Below, in pieces: positions 53,376 to 63,083 of a DNA stretch of 64,000 bases; positions within the stretch are counted from its first letter, which is position 1; every line of letters begins with the position of its first letter. The notes below the pieces were generated by a model, which was not told where the DNA came from, did not search any database, and worked only from the letters and a program-made list of their open reading frames with translations. The DNA is taken from NCBI GenBank assembly GCA_947643415.1, contig CANRWA010000013.1, positions 16,481 through 80,480 of the forward strand, read 5' to 3'. This DNA is from an uncultured Clostridia bacterium (GTDB lineage Bacteria; Bacillota; Clostridia; Lachnospirales; Lachnospiraceae). A program made the position numbers and the translations under genes.

Positions 53376-54197
53376 TTACTCATTTTCTGTCTTATTGCTT
53401 TCGTCTGTCTCATTCCCTGTGGTGTCACCATCTTCTTTGCCAGCTGTATCACCAGAATGATCCACTGCGGTTTTTACAACTACCTTTACTTGGTCAGTCA
53501 CAACTGTCTTGTATGGATCATCAAAATAGAATCCCAGCGTATAAGTACCCGGTGTTACATCCTTAAATGCCTCTGGTGAGATCCTAAGAACACCATCATC
53601 ATATGACATATGCTCAGAATCAATGTACTTGCCATTGAGCATCACTGCCACGCTGGCTGCCTCATATCCATTGCTGCCAAGATCCAGTTCTACATTAATC
53701 ATGGATGGCTTCGACTTATCAAACTCAAAATACTGCTCTTTTACTGACGGCAGATACTCTTTCACGGCATAATAGGAATCCATTACCTGTACCAGATCAT
53801 CAATGGAATAGGTCTTCCCATCAATAAGCAGTTCGGCATTCCCATTCTGCATCTTCACTGCATCCACAATTCCCCGCACTTCTGTTGTCTTACCGACAGA
53901 ATCTGTACTGCTTACCACAACGTCTTTTCCTACCAGGCTGTACGCGGATGTATTTGTCAGTGTCGCGCTCATATTCTGCATCTGCTCCAGTGACGAGAAT
54001 TGCGCCAACTGGGCGATAAAATCCTGATCTGACTGTGGGTTCAGCGGATCCTGATTCGATAGCTGTGTCACAAGAAGCTTGAGGAATGCCTCTTTACCAA
54101 GTTCTGAGGATCCTCTTGTCTCGAATTTTTTCTCTGTTTTTAAACCCTCCAGATCATCCAGTTTAGTAGTCAGATCGGTATTCGTTACTCCTGCCAT
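53376..54197 (-). CDS. flgD: Hook-cap protein FlgD
   Basis: 273 aa. Seen: LGKEAFLKLLVTQLSNQDPL, DQDFIAQLAQFSSLEQMQNM and two later beta domains. Guides hook polymerisation. The last about 25 residues are Asp/Gly/Thr/Glu-rich. GGAAAGGAGG lies before the ATG. Confidence 0.98.
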   Translation of the reverse strand: MAGVTNTDLTTKLDDLEGLKTEKKFETRGSSELGKEAFLKLLVTQLSNQDPLNPQSDQDFIAQLAQFSSLEQMQNMSATLTNTSAYSLVGKDVVVSSTDSVGKTTEVRGIVDAVKMQNGNAELLIDGKTYSIDDLVQVMDSYYAVKEYLPSVKEQYFEFDKSKPSMINVELDLGSNGYEAASVAVMLNGKYIDSEHMSYDDGVLRISPEAFKDVTPGTYTLGFYFDDPYKTVVTDQVKVVVKTAVDHSGDTAGKEDGDTTGNETDESNKTENE

Positions 54198-54215
54198 AAT
54201 TTCCTCCTTTCCTTT

Positions 54216-55583
54216 CTATGCTGTATAATCAACTACACTGTTACTATCTCTTCTCTCTGCTCTTACGCCTTCTGTTCCTGTCTCTTCTGCCATATCGTCT
54301 TCCATGCCGTCATCAGAACGGAACCTGCGGCGCTTCGTGCTGCCATTCTGCTGGTCCTGCTGTGTCTGGCGGTTCTCCTGGTTCAGACCAAATTCAGAGA
54401 CGGTTACTTCAACTGCATCCACCTTCAGGCCCTGTTCAGCAAAGGTCTCTTTCAGCGTCATAAGCTGGCTCTCCAGTGCTTCTTTCGCCATGAGGTTCTC
54501 GACGATCAGTGTCGCTTTCGCAGCTCCGGCAGCCGCTGATACCTGAATATTGACCCTGCCAAGGCTCTCCGGATGAAGCATCAGCTCCATACTTGTTGTC
54601 TCCGGCATCACGCGTATCTTTACCTGCTCTACTACCTGATCCACAATATGTGTCATAAGCTGTCCTGCAGATGGTGTCTCTTTCCCGGCAGACGATTCGT
54701 AGGCTTCAGCAAGACGCTCTGTAAAAAGATTTGCCGCTGCATTATCATTCTGCATCATGGGCTCTTCTCTGTGCCTCCCAGCAAAATTACCGGTCTGGGC
54801 ACCGCTGTTCCCACTCTTTGCCTCTTCCACGATCACTTCAAATCCCGGATTCTGGTTTTCTGCCATCATTCCCGGCATCTGTTCCTGACCGTTTCCGGTA
54901 TCCTCCATCGTCTCAGAAAATGCCATCAACTGAAGTGCATCATCCACCTGATCTGCCAATGTGGTAAGTACAGAAGGATCCAGATCCCCCAGCTCTTCCA
55001 CAGAAACTCCTAATGCTTCTGACAGAATCTGTGCAAACTTTTGATTCAGCGCCGACAGTTCTTCTACCAGCTTGTCATTGGTGAGAAAGGCTGCCTTGTC
55101 TGTAATGCCATGGATATTCATTACCAGATCTTGTAATGCCATAGACTCATTTCCTTCGCCAAATGAACCTATCAATTCCCTCAGATTCATACCTGTCTGC
55201 TGCATCATATCCTGCAGGATATTGATGTCCATGCCCAATACTTCCTGAAACATGGCGGCCATCTGATAGGCAACGTTCTCTGGTTCTATTGTCTCCTCTA
55301 CTGTATTCTGCGGACGGACTGCCGGACTCTTTGCCTCTGGATTCTTTGTCTGAACGGCAGATTCTTTCTGTAATGATACAGCATTTTCTGCCCTGCTTTC
55401 AGTTCTGGTATCCAATGATTGGTCCGATTTATCTGCTTTGTTGTCTCTCTGCTGTGATGCCGAAACCTTAGATGCCCTTTCTGTCATAAAACTGTCAAAA
55501 CCCGCATCGCCTGACTTTGAACCTCTTGCTGCCACCTGGCCTGAGACCTTCGATGTCACTATGGATATTCCCTGTGTTGTCAT
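54216..55583 (-). CDS. fliK: Flagellar hook-length control protein FliK
   Basis: 455 aa. Low-complexity N-terminal half and a C-terminal substrate-switch domain (about 310-400) with MELMLHPESLGRVNIQVSA, LIVENLMAKEALESQL and FAEQGLKVDAVEV. Triggers FlhB switching. 18 nt before flgD. Confidence 0.97.
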   Translation of the reverse strand: MTTQGISIVTSKVSGQVAARGSKSGDAGFDSFMTERASKVSASQQRDNKADKSDQSLDTRTESRAENAVSLQKESAVQTKNPEAKSPAVRPQNTVEETIEPENVAYQMAAMFQEVLGMDINILQDMMQQTGMNLRELIGSFGEGNESMALQDLVMNIHGITDKAAFLTNDKLVEELSALNQKFAQILSEALGVSVEELGDLDPSVLTTLADQVDDALQLMAFSETMEDTGNGQEQMPGMMAENQNPGFEVIVEEAKSGNSGAQTGNFAGRHREEPMMQNDNAAANLFTERLAEAYESSAGKETPSAGQLMTHIVDQVVEQVKIRVMPETTSMELMLHPESLGRVNIQVSAAAGAAKATLIVENLMAKEALESQLMTLKETFAEQGLKVDAVEVTVSEFGLNQENRQTQQDQQNGSTKRRRFRSDDGMEDDMAEETGTEGVRAERRDSNSVVDYTA

Positions 55584-55692
55584 TCGTTTCCCTCCTTTCT
55601 TCTTTTAAATCTTCTACGGATTATATATCGGCAGCCCACATTCATTTCTTAAGGAACTATTCTACGTTCCTTTGTTGCCTGACAACACCCAT

Positions 55693-56460
55693 TCAGGGTT
55701 TCTTCATGGATGTCATCTTCGTTGTAACCTGTGCTGCCACTGTCGGCTTCATCGCCTGCAGGATCGCCGCACTTTTCGAAGTCTGCATGCTATCCAGGAT
55801 AGCTGCCACCAGATTCAGGTCATTCGACATCTCTTCCAGAATCGCCGCTGCACTCTCTGGCGTCATTCTTCCATATGTCTCTGCCTGATCCTTAATTTCC
55901 TGTGAATATTCAAAATTTCTGACTACTTCGCGGTAAATATCCTCTGCATTATCCGGATTTATCTCTTCATAATATTTCTTATATTCCTCTGTATCCGGTG
56001 CTTTACTGTTATAGACAACATTTTCATCAAATTCTTTTATCCGGCGGTTAAGCTGCGCCTGATTTTCTTCATATTTCTTCAACCGATTGATCTCTGCCTG
56101 CAATTCCTCAATCTCACTGCTATTTGCGCTGTCTGAACTGCTTGTCGCTGCCAGCTGGCTCTCCAGTTCTTTGATCCTGGCATTTGCTTCCGTCAGATTA
56201 TCATATTCCTTCGTCTCCTGATCTTCCCCGCCCTCTACTTCCGGCAGGATCCAGTTCAGCACAGGAACATCCTTAAGTACAGGATAGAGAACATCACTTC
56301 CAAAATTGCCCACATTCAGCTTTACCAGCACACCGAAGATTCCGAGCCATATGATAATAATGACCAGAACGATCAGGACAGTCACGATTTTACTGCCTGT
56401 ACTTTCTTCTTCATTCAGTTCATGTGTCTCTGCCTTTTTATCTTTCTTTGCCATATTCAT
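55693..56460 (-). CDS. MgtE-N-like flagellar protein (YlxF type)
   Basis: 255 aa. Seen: one membrane segment (about 27-48), a coiled coil (about 90-150) and a C-terminal MgtE-N-like helical domain (RMTPESAAAILEEMSND, LVAAILDSMQTSKSAAILQA, MKPTVAAQVT). The gene lies between fliJ and fliK, exactly where ylxF lies in Bacillus. Thought to help stator or export assembly in related proteins (MotE); role here is inference. Confidence 0.88.
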   Translation of the reverse strand: MNMAKKDKKAETHELNEEESTGSKIVTVLIVLVIIIIWLGIFGVLVKLNVGNFGSDVLYPVLKDVPVLNWILPEVEGGEDQETKEYDNLTEANARIKELESQLAATSSSDSANSSEIEELQAEINRLKKYEENQAQLNRRIKEFDENVVYNSKAPDTEEYKKYYEEINPDNAEDIYREVVRNFEYSQEIKDQAETYGRMTPESAAAILEEMSNDLNLVAAILDSMQTSKSAAILQAMKPTVAAQVTTKMTSMKKP

Positions 56461-56475
56461 CCATCCTTTCCTGTA

Positions 56476-56928
56476 TTATGCTTCTTTTATAGCAACGCCA
56501 AAGCGATAACTTACCAGTTCATCTACTTCTTTCTGTTCTTTTCTGTTTTCTTCCAGCTTAAATTCCTCAAAAGCCCTTTCCCTGAGTTTCTCATAGGTCT
56601 TTCTTTCCTTCATCGCCTCATTCAGGCGCTGGCGGGCAACTTCCAGATCTTTCTGGCGCTGTATGACCACCAGTTCCTGCTGACGTACATATGTCCGCAG
56701 GATCTCAATGGCATTTTCCCGCCGCCGGATGCTTCGGACATCCAAAGAATCAGCAATCTCCAGCCGTAACTGCTCCTGAGCCTCTGCCAGTCTGTTCCTC
56801 AGGCGCTGAAGCTCCTCTTCCGCCTCCATAAGCCGCAGGTTTGCCTGACTGTAATTATTTTTCGCCTGCTCTTCCAGTTTTTCTTTCATATCCAGCAAAT
56901 TCTGCATCGAAAATATAAACTTCGCCAT
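56476..56928 (-). CDS. fliJ: Flagellar export chaperone FliJ
   Basis: 150-aa antiparallel coiled coil of high charge (MAKFIFSMQNLLDMKEKLEE, QEQLRLEIAD, RQKDLEVARQRLNEAMKERK). Couples FliI ATPase to the gate. GAGGTTGAG precedes ATG 56928. Confidence 0.95.
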   Translation of the reverse strand: MAKFIFSMQNLLDMKEKLEEQAKNNYSQANLRLMEAEEELQRLRNRLAEAQEQLRLEIADSLDVRSIRRRENAIEILRTYVRQQELVVIQRQKDLEVARQRLNEAMKERKTYEKLRERAFEEFKLEENRKEQKEVDELVSYRFGVAIKEA

Positions 56929-56938
56929 ATCTCAACCT

Positions 56939-58273
56939 CTATTCCGGTACACTCTCATCCCTGTCTTCGAAAATATCACTCATTTGGTCCACAATATCAT
57001 CAAACAGAAATTTTTCACCTACTCCTTGCTGCAAAAAGGCATTGATGGTATCTATCTTCTCAATGGCAAAATCAATATGCTTATTGGAGCCTGCTTTATA
57101 AGCACCTATGTTGATCAGGTCTTCTGACTCACTGTAAGTCGCCAGCACATCTTTGATCTGCCCGGCCAATTTCTTATGTTCTTCCTCCGCCACAGAACTC
57201 ATAACACGGGATATGCTTTGAAGTACATCAATGGCCGGATAGTGGTTATGCTGCGCCATGCTTCTTGACAGAACGATGTGCCCATCGAGAATACCTCTTG
57301 CCGTGTCCGAGATCGGCTCATTGAAATCATCACCATCCACCAACACGGCGTACAGACCGGTGATGGAGCCTTTGTCTGTATTCCCCGCCCGTTCAAGCAG
57401 TTTCGGCATTTCCGAATACACGCTGGGGGGATATCCCCTGGATACCGGCGGCTCGCCGGAAGCAAGCCCGATCTCTCTCTGTGCCATACAGAAACGTGTC
57501 AGGTTATCCATCATCAGAAGGACATCCTTTCCCTGGTCACGGAAATACTCTGCCAGCGCAGTCGCCGTCTTCGCTGCCTTACTGCGGATCAGCGCCGGCT
57601 TATCCGATGTTGCCACCACCACCACGGAACGTTTCATTCCTTCCGGTCCCAGATCCCGTTCAATAAACTCCCGCACCTCACGTCCGCGCTCTCCGATCAG
57701 GGCGATGACATTAATATCTGCTTTGGTATTCCGGGCAAACATACCCATCAGGGTACTCTTTCCCACACCACTCCCGGCAAAGATACCGATACGCTGCCCT
57801 TTCCCCACTGTGATCAGGCCATCCACTGCCTTCACCCCCAGTGGCAGGGCATCTTCGATCATCTGTCTGGTAAGCGGATCTGGCGCCGCCGCCTCAACAG
57901 AATACCAGGAACAGCCTTCTGGCAGTTCCTGATGATCGATCGGTTCTCCTGTACCGCCCAATGTTCGCCCCAACAAGTCTTCCGAGGCGGCAACCTGCAG
58001 AGGAGCACCCGTATTCTTCACCCAGCTCCCCAGGCTGACTCCCTCTACATCATCATAAGGCATCAAAAGAACCCTGTCATCACGGAAACCAACAACCTCC
58101 GCTTTGACAGGTTCTTCCCTTGTATCTGATTTTATCAGGCAAAGATCATTCAATTTAGCATCCGGACCGATGGACTCGATGGTCAGGCCTACTACCTTTG
58201 CCACTTTCCCAAGCTGGCTGACATAACTCCGTTCTGCCAGTTTCCCATATTTTTCAAAATTAACTGGAATCAT
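56939..58273 (-). CDS. fliI: Flagellar export ATPase FliI
   Basis: 444 aa. Seen: Walker A GSGVGKST (167-174), ERGREVREFIERDLGPEGM, KDVLLMMDNLTRFCMAQREIG and SGEPPVSRGYPPSVYSEMP, the F1-beta-like export ATPase pattern. 10 nt before fliJ. Confidence 0.99.
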   Translation of the reverse strand: MIPVNFEKYGKLAERSYVSQLGKVAKVVGLTIESIGPDAKLNDLCLIKSDTREEPVKAEVVGFRDDRVLLMPYDDVEGVSLGSWVKNTGAPLQVAASEDLLGRTLGGTGEPIDHQELPEGCSWYSVEAAAPDPLTRQMIEDALPLGVKAVDGLITVGKGQRIGIFAGSGVGKSTLMGMFARNTKADINVIALIGERGREVREFIERDLGPEGMKRSVVVVATSDKPALIRSKAAKTATALAEYFRDQGKDVLLMMDNLTRFCMAQREIGLASGEPPVSRGYPPSVYSEMPKLLERAGNTDKGSITGLYAVLVDGDDFNEPISDTARGILDGHIVLSRSMAQHNHYPAIDVLQSISRVMSSVAEEEHKKLAGQIKDVLATYSESEDLINIGAYKAGSNKHIDFAIEKIDTINAFLQQGVGEKFLFDDIVDQMSDIFEDRDESVPE

Positions 58274-58320
58274 GTTATCATTCCTTCAGTTATCACGCCC
58301 GTTCCTATGCTGTACCATTC

Positions 58321-59118
58321 TTACTGCTGAATCAGCATATGGAGCGTTGTAATCAGATTATCAAGCTGTGTCTGGAACCCACAGTCTATCATCTGTGTAT
58401 CTGTCTCAATGATACACTCACTTTTTCCTATTCCCTTTTCTTCCTTTACGTCTATTGATACACCAGATCCCATATCTTTCTGTATCTCATCCAGATGATT
58501 CTCTACATGAAGCAGATTTTCAGACGCAACCCGTACTATATAATGGCTGGACGGTTTTGCATCCGCAATACCGCTTCGGATCAGATGCAGCAAAACATCT
58601 TTACTGTCCTCGAGAAGAACACCAGTGAGTTTCCTCACCAGGTCACACAAAATCTCCACATACTGTGTCTCCATCACAGATGCCATCTGTTTGTGTTCTT
58701 CTTCCAGCAGATGTTTCGCCTCTTCTATATCCGCCCGGACCTGTGTAAGTTCCTCTTCTGCCACAGCAAGCCCTTCTTCACGGCCCAGACGCTTTCCTTC
58801 TTCCATCGCTGCCTGACGCACTTCTTCTGCCCGCTGCTCCGCTTCTTCCTGTATCCGGACAGCTTGTTCCCTTGCCTCCGACAAAATCCATTCTGCCTGC
58901 TGCTCTGCCTCTTTTTTCTGTTCAGCCTCTTCCTTCTCTGCCTGTATGGAAGAAGAGTCCGGTGTTTCTTCTATATCCTCTCCCACGCCTTCCTCTTCCG
59001 GCACGATCACTCTGCTGCTCTTCTTCAGCGGAACAAAGGCATCCTTCTCTTCATAACTGATGATCTTCTTTTCTTTCCCCTGCATATTCACAAAGGGATA
59101 TTTAATCAGATTAGACAA
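58321..59118 (-). CDS. fliH: Flagellar export regulator FliH
   Basis: 265 aa. Long Glu/Gln/Ala-rich coiled coil (about 60-160) and C-terminal domain (about 175-265). Inhibits and localises FliI. Start taken as TTG 59118: GGAGGTGA, which lies at the end of fliG, is 9 nt upstream, and translation gives LSNLIKYPF. A longer frame to 59151 is inside fliG without its own site. Overlaps fliG by 8 nt. Confidence 0.95.
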   Translation of the reverse strand: MSNLIKYPFVNMQGKEKKIISYEEKDAFVPLKKSSRVIVPEEEGVGEDIEETPDSSSIQAEKEEAEQKKEAEQQAEWILSEAREQAVRIQEEAEQRAEEVRQAAMEEGKRLGREEGLAVAEEELTQVRADIEEAKHLLEEEHKQMASVMETQYVEILCDLVRKLTGVLLEDSKDVLLHLIRSGIADAKPSSHYIVRVASENLLHVENHLDEIQKDMGSGVSIDVKEEKGIGKSECIIETDTQMIDCGFQTQLDNLITTLHMLIQQ

Positions 59119-60127
59119 TGATCTCGTCACCTCCGCCACGGGAAATGACAATTTCGGCAGAATCTTCCAGCCTGCGGATCACATTTACGATCTTCTGCTG
59201 TGCCTCTTCTACATCTTTCAGACGAACCGGACCCATGTATTCCATATCCTCCCGGATCATATCAGCAAGACGGGTAGACATATTGTTAAAGATGGCATTT
59301 TGAACATCTTCATTGGCATTCTTTAATGCCACCGCCAGTTCTCCATTCTCCACCTCACGCAGCACGCGCTGGATAGAACGGTCGTCCAGCATAAGGATAT
59401 CTTCGAATACGAACATCTTCTTGCGGATCTCGTCGGCAAGTTCCGGTTCCTCGATCTCCAAATTTTCCATAATATGTTTCTCTGTTCCACGGTCTACTGT
59501 ATTCAGCACTTCTACAACCGAATCCACACCACCGACGATCGTGTAGTCCTGGCTCACCAGTGAAGCAAGTTTCTGTTCCAAAATGTTTTCTACCTCTTTT
59601 ACTACATCTGGCGATGTACGGTCCATTGTAGCAATACGCTTTGCCACATCCGTCTGTTTATCCGGAGTCAGCGCCCCTATGATTCCTGCTGCCTGCTGCG
59701 GTGACAGGTAAGAAAGGATCAGGGCTATCGTCTGCGGATGCTCATCCTGAATAAAGTTCAGGATCTGTGAAGCTTCTGTCTTCCGGATAAATTCAAATGG
59801 ACGCACCTGCAGGGAGGCGGTCAGTTTGCCAAGAACTTCATTTGCCTTCTCCTGGCCAAGAGCCTTCTGCAATAGATCTTTCGCATAGCCGATACCGCCC
59901 TCTGCGATATACTGCTGGGCAAGACATACCTGATAAAATTCGTCCATGACCTTCTCTTTCTGGGCCGGCGATACACTGCGTGTATTGGCGATCTCCAGTG
60001 TCAACTGCTCAATCTCATCTTCTTTCAGATGTTTAAAGATAACCGCTGCCTTCTCTGGCCCCAGTGTAATGAGAAGTGTCGCTGCCTTCTGCAAGCCATC
60101 CAGTTCCGATGCACTACTACTTGCCAT
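59111..60127 (-). CDS. fliG: Flagellar motor switch protein FliG
   Basis: 338 aa. Seen: armadillo-type ARM repeats, middle domain motif FIQDEHPQTIALILSYLSP, and C-terminal motor domain (VFEDILMLDDRSIQRVLREV, MSTRLADMIREDMEYMGPVR) carrying the torque-generating charged residues. ATG follows the fliF stop directly with GGAGG in the end of fliF. Confidence 0.99.
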   Translation of the reverse strand: MASSSASELDGLQKAATLLITLGPEKAAVIFKHLKEDEIEQLTLEIANTRSVSPAQKEKVMDEFYQVCLAQQYIAEGGIGYAKDLLQKALGQEKANEVLGKLTASLQVRPFEFIRKTEASQILNFIQDEHPQTIALILSYLSPQQAAGIIGALTPDKQTDVAKRIATMDRTSPDVVKEVENILEQKLASLVSQDYTIVGGVDSVVEVLNTVDRGTEKHIMENLEIEEPELADEIRKKMFVFEDILMLDDRSIQRVLREVENGELAVALKNANEDVQNAIFNNMSTRLADMIREDMEYMGPVRLKDVEEAQQKIVNVIRRLEDSAEIVISRGGGDEIIV

Positions 60128-61771
60128 TTACATACCTCCCCAATCTTCGTTGATCCAGTTACGGAGCAGGAGCGCCACCGCTTCCGGATTTTCATCCACA
60201 AATTTCTCTATCATAACTCTTGTTTCTGATTTATCACCCATCTCAATCTCTTCCAGATTCTGTTTCTCTGATTCCTGAGTTGTCGCCAGAAGATCCTCCA
60301 CTGATAATTCCGGCTCCATCTCTGTCACCTCTACCGGAGAAGTTCCTCTGATGATAACAAACACAAGGAGTCCAGCGATCAGTACTGTGAGCAGGATCAT
60401 AAGGTAATTTGCCACATTGTCGCCGAAATTGCTTTCCTCCGCCGCTTCATAAACCGGTTTCTGCTTGATCTGGATCGTAATATTATTATTGGCAATACCT
60501 GTTGCTGCTGCCACTAACTGCACCAGCTCATCCGGAGTCTCGACATCTGTCACGGCGCTGTTCTGCGCCACATATTCTTCGAAAGAAATATCATTCAGCG
60601 CACCCTGCTCTTCCAGTGTCTCCTCTTTTACAATATTGTACTGTGTCAGCACAATGGCAATCGAAGATTCCTCCGGGATTACTGCTCCCACTTCATGTTT
60701 GATGTTTTCCACTGTCTCATTCGGCAGATAATTGTATTTATCAAGAGTCGTCTCTGTACTTGTCGTACCCTCTGACTGTATCATCGTATCTGTCAGGTCA
60801 CCATTAGAATCTGTCCCTGGAGTACCTCCGGCACCAGAAGTCCCGGTAGATTTATAGTTATAAGAACTGGAATACAGTCCCTGATCCTGCCCTTCATTCG
60901 CAGTATAGGTCTTTCTCAGTTCTGTCACTTCATCCATATTAAAGCGGATATTAGCGCTGCCAATCTGAACGTCATCGTATCCTGCTTTCCGAAGCATGTC
61001 ACTGACATTCTTGCCAAATTGGTTTCTCAGTTTATTGACATAATCTGTATTGCTTGTAATGGTCCCCCCCAGCGTATTATCTTCCTTCGCTCCATACAGG
61101 AGATTCCCTTTCGTATCCGTGATAATGATATTATCTGCCGTGGCATTGCCCACCGCATTTGTCAGGTAATAGGCAAGTGCTGTGGCAGTCTCTGGTTCCA
61201 TCTCTGTATCGTTGGCAAGTTTCAAGGAAACACTGACTGACGTTTCCTTTTTCTCACTATAGATCGTTCCATCATCAATAGGACGATTGATGTACACAGT
61301 GGCATCCTCGACTCCATCAAATTCTTTCAGTCCCTGACGGATGGAAGCCTGCAGGGCAAGATTTGCCTTTGTCTGCCTCTGTTCTGAAGAATCTACCATA
61401 CTATTATCCAATGCATCTTCCCAGGACATTCCCTCTTCAGAAGATACCTTATTTTTTCCCATGAGAAGAACCGCATTGGAGTACTGTGACTGTTCTACAC
61501 TAAACACTGTACTTCCATTGCTGTTAGATTCCTTCTTATACTTGATCCCCTCACCTGTAAGTGCCTCATCAAACTCCGATGCCGTATCACCACTGAGAGT
61601 GACTAACTGTGTATACACAGGCCTGGTAAGAAAATACCCCAATAAGACCAAAGCAAAAAAGATCGCCAGCATCACACAGATGATGATAGTCTTTTGCTTT
61701 GACGTATATTTATTCCAAAATTCCAGGATCTTATCTTTGATTGCTATCAATTGGTCCATCATAAGCCACAT
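60128..61771 (-). CDS. fliF: Flagellar MS-ring protein FliF
   Basis: 547 aa. Two membrane segments (about 29-50 and 445-468), ring-building motifs (ALQASIRQGLKEFDGVEDAT, VSVSLKLAN) and a C-terminal FliG-binding tail ending LLRNWINEDWGGM. Contains an extra Gly/Thr/Ser loop at about 310-340. ATG 61771 has a close GGGAG; ATG 61762 or 61759 are alternatives. Confidence 0.98.
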   Translation of the reverse strand: MWLMMDQLIAIKDKILEFWNKYTSKQKTIIICVMLAIFFALVLLGYFLTRPVYTQLVTLSGDTASEFDEALTGEGIKYKKESNSNGSTVFSVEQSQYSNAVLLMGKNKVSSEEGMSWEDALDNSMVDSSEQRQTKANLALQASIRQGLKEFDGVEDATVYINRPIDDGTIYSEKKETSVSVSLKLANDTEMEPETATALAYYLTNAVGNATADNIIITDTKGNLLYGAKEDNTLGGTITSNTDYVNKLRNQFGKNVSDMLRKAGYDDVQIGSANIRFNMDEVTELRKTYTANEGQDQGLYSSSYNYKSTGTSGAGGTPGTDSNGDLTDTMIQSEGTTSTETTLDKYNYLPNETVENIKHEVGAVIPEESSIAIVLTQYNIVKEETLEEQGALNDISFEEYVAQNSAVTDVETPDELVQLVAAATGIANNNITIQIKQKPVYEAAEESNFGDNVANYLMILLTVLIAGLLVFVIIRGTSPVEVTEMEPELSVEDLLATTQESEKQNLEEIEMGDKSETRVMIEKFVDENPEAVALLLRNWINEDWGGM

Positions 61772-61804
61772 CGCTCCCTAAAGCTACATTTTCTTATGTC
61801 TTAT

Positions 61805-62128
61805 CTAGAACTGCATATTCATTAACGTCCGATAAGCCTCTACTGCCGTATTCTTCACGGCAACTGTATATTGCAGGGAAACACTGGCTTTCTGTTGTGC
61901 GATCAGCAGGTCATGAAGACTATCTGATTCCCCTGTAGCATATTTTATTTCCTCAACCTCTGCCGCATTGGAATAATCTTCCGTCTGTCTTACCAGATTC
62001 ACAGCGGAGTTTAAAATACTGTCAAAACTTAATGTATTATCCCTGGCATCTTCCTGAAAAGGATTAACAGTGGTATACCTGCTGACACTTTCCAGCCCCT
62101 GAACAGGTGCCATACTCAATATATCCAT
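61805..62128 (-). CDS. fliE: Flagellar hook-basal body protein FliE
   Basis: 107 aa. Seen: SFDSILNSAVNLVRQTEDYS, DSLHDLLIAQQKASVSLQYT and VKNTAVEAYRTLMNMQF, the conserved C-terminal motif. Start ATG 62128 with GGAGG 5 nt upstream rather than TTG 62140, which precedes that site. Confidence 0.97.
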   Translation of the reverse strand: MDILSMAPVQGLESVSRYTTVNPFQEDARDNTLSFDSILNSAVNLVRQTEDYSNAAEVEEIKYATGESDSLHDLLIAQQKASVSLQYTVAVKNTAVEAYRTLMNMQF

Positions 62129-62142
62129 CGAATCCTCCAATC

Positions 62143-62583
62143 TTATGACTGTCCGCCAATATTCAATGCCCTCATTGCCATGCCTTTTGTGGAATTCAGA
62201 ACTGTGACATTCGCCTCATAGGCACGGGTAGCATCAATCATGTTGGTCATTTCCGTTACCGTGTTTACATTTGGATATGTAACATATCCATCCTCATTCG
62301 CATCCGGATGGGAAGGATCGTATACCATATTCCCCTCTGATGGATCTTCTACAATCTGTGATACTTTTACTCCTTTGCCGATATGTCCGTTGGCAAGAGC
62401 CAGACTTTCGCTAAACGTAGGATAGCTCTTCTCTTCAAAGACAACCGTTTTCCTTCGGTAAATATTGCCTTTCCCATCACGGGTCGTATTGACATTGGCA
62501 ATATTCTCAGAGATTGTATCCATACGTGTCTGTTGTGCCGTCATGCCAGTTGCGCTGACATCCATGGCGCCAAATATTGACAT
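62143..62583 (-). CDS. flgC: Flagellar rod protein FlgC
   Basis: 146 aa. Seen: MSIFGAMDVSATGMTAQQTR, MDTISENIANVNTTRD, and the end motif MIDATRAYEANVTVLNSTKG. Proximal rod. GGGGG site before ATG 62583. Confidence 0.98.
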   Translation of the reverse strand: MSIFGAMDVSATGMTAQQTRMDTISENIANVNTTRDGKGNIYRRKTVVFEEKSYPTFSESLALANGHIGKGVKVSQIVEDPSEGNMVYDPSHPDANEDGYVTYPNVNTVTEMTNMIDATRAYEANVTVLNSTKGMAMRALNIGGQS

Positions 62584-62630
62584 AATATTTCCCCCTTCTT
62601 ACATTTATTCATTTATATCAAGCACTGTGA

Positions 62631-63020
62631 TCAATTAGTTCTCACTGCTGCTTTCAAGCGCGCAAATTCATCCGAGATCGAACTCATCAGCGTATAATAC
62701 TTCAACTGGTTCTTTGCCAGTTCAACATTTTCTGTCGAGATATCAACATTATTTCCATCTGCGCGGTAACTGAGACCTGCCTGTTCTGTATATGTCGTAG
62801 ATTCTAATGTACTCAGGTCAATATTCGCCACTGTCGCATCCAGCGAATCCGTACCTGCCACCGCATTGGAAAGATATGTCTCAAACTGTACATCCTTACG
62901 TTTATATCCGGGCGTATCCGCATTGGCAATATTATTTGCCAGAACATCATTACGCGTCCAGCTTGCATCTGCCGCCTTGTCCAGCACATTGATGTAATTA
63001 TATGCATTGGATAAAACCAT
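62631..63020 (-). CDS. flgB: Flagellar rod protein FlgB
   Basis: 129 aa. Seen: WTRNDVLANNIANADTPGYK and the C-terminal LAKNQLKYYTLMSSISDEF. Start ATG 63020 with AAAGGAAG 7 nt upstream; the longer open frame to 63077 is untranslated. First flagellar gene, 64 nt after codY. Confidence 0.98.
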   Translation of the reverse strand: MVLSNAYNYINVLDKAADASWTRNDVLANNIANADTPGYKRKDVQFETYLSNAVAGTDSLDATVANIDLSTLESTTYTEQAGLSYRADGNNVDISTENVELAKNQLKYYTLMSSISDEFARLKAAVRTN

Positions 63021-63049
63021 ACCATCACTTCCTTTCCCTTTTATCAAAC

Positions 63050-63068
63050 CTAAGGGGATTACCCTTAG
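63050..63068 (-). repeat. 7-bp inverted repeat between codY and flgB
   Basis: CTAAGGG / CCCTTAG with a 5-nt loop, 16 nt past the codY stop. Followed on the minus strand by GTTTGAT, so it is at best a weak terminator; it could tune read-through from codY into the flagellar operon. Confidence 0.55.
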
Positions 63069-63083
63069 AAAACGCAAAAAGAC

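Noticed and set aside
57258..58129. Two long plus-strand open frames opposite fliI
   Set aside because: Antisense shadows of a GC-rich conserved gene; no ribosome sites or recognisable domains.
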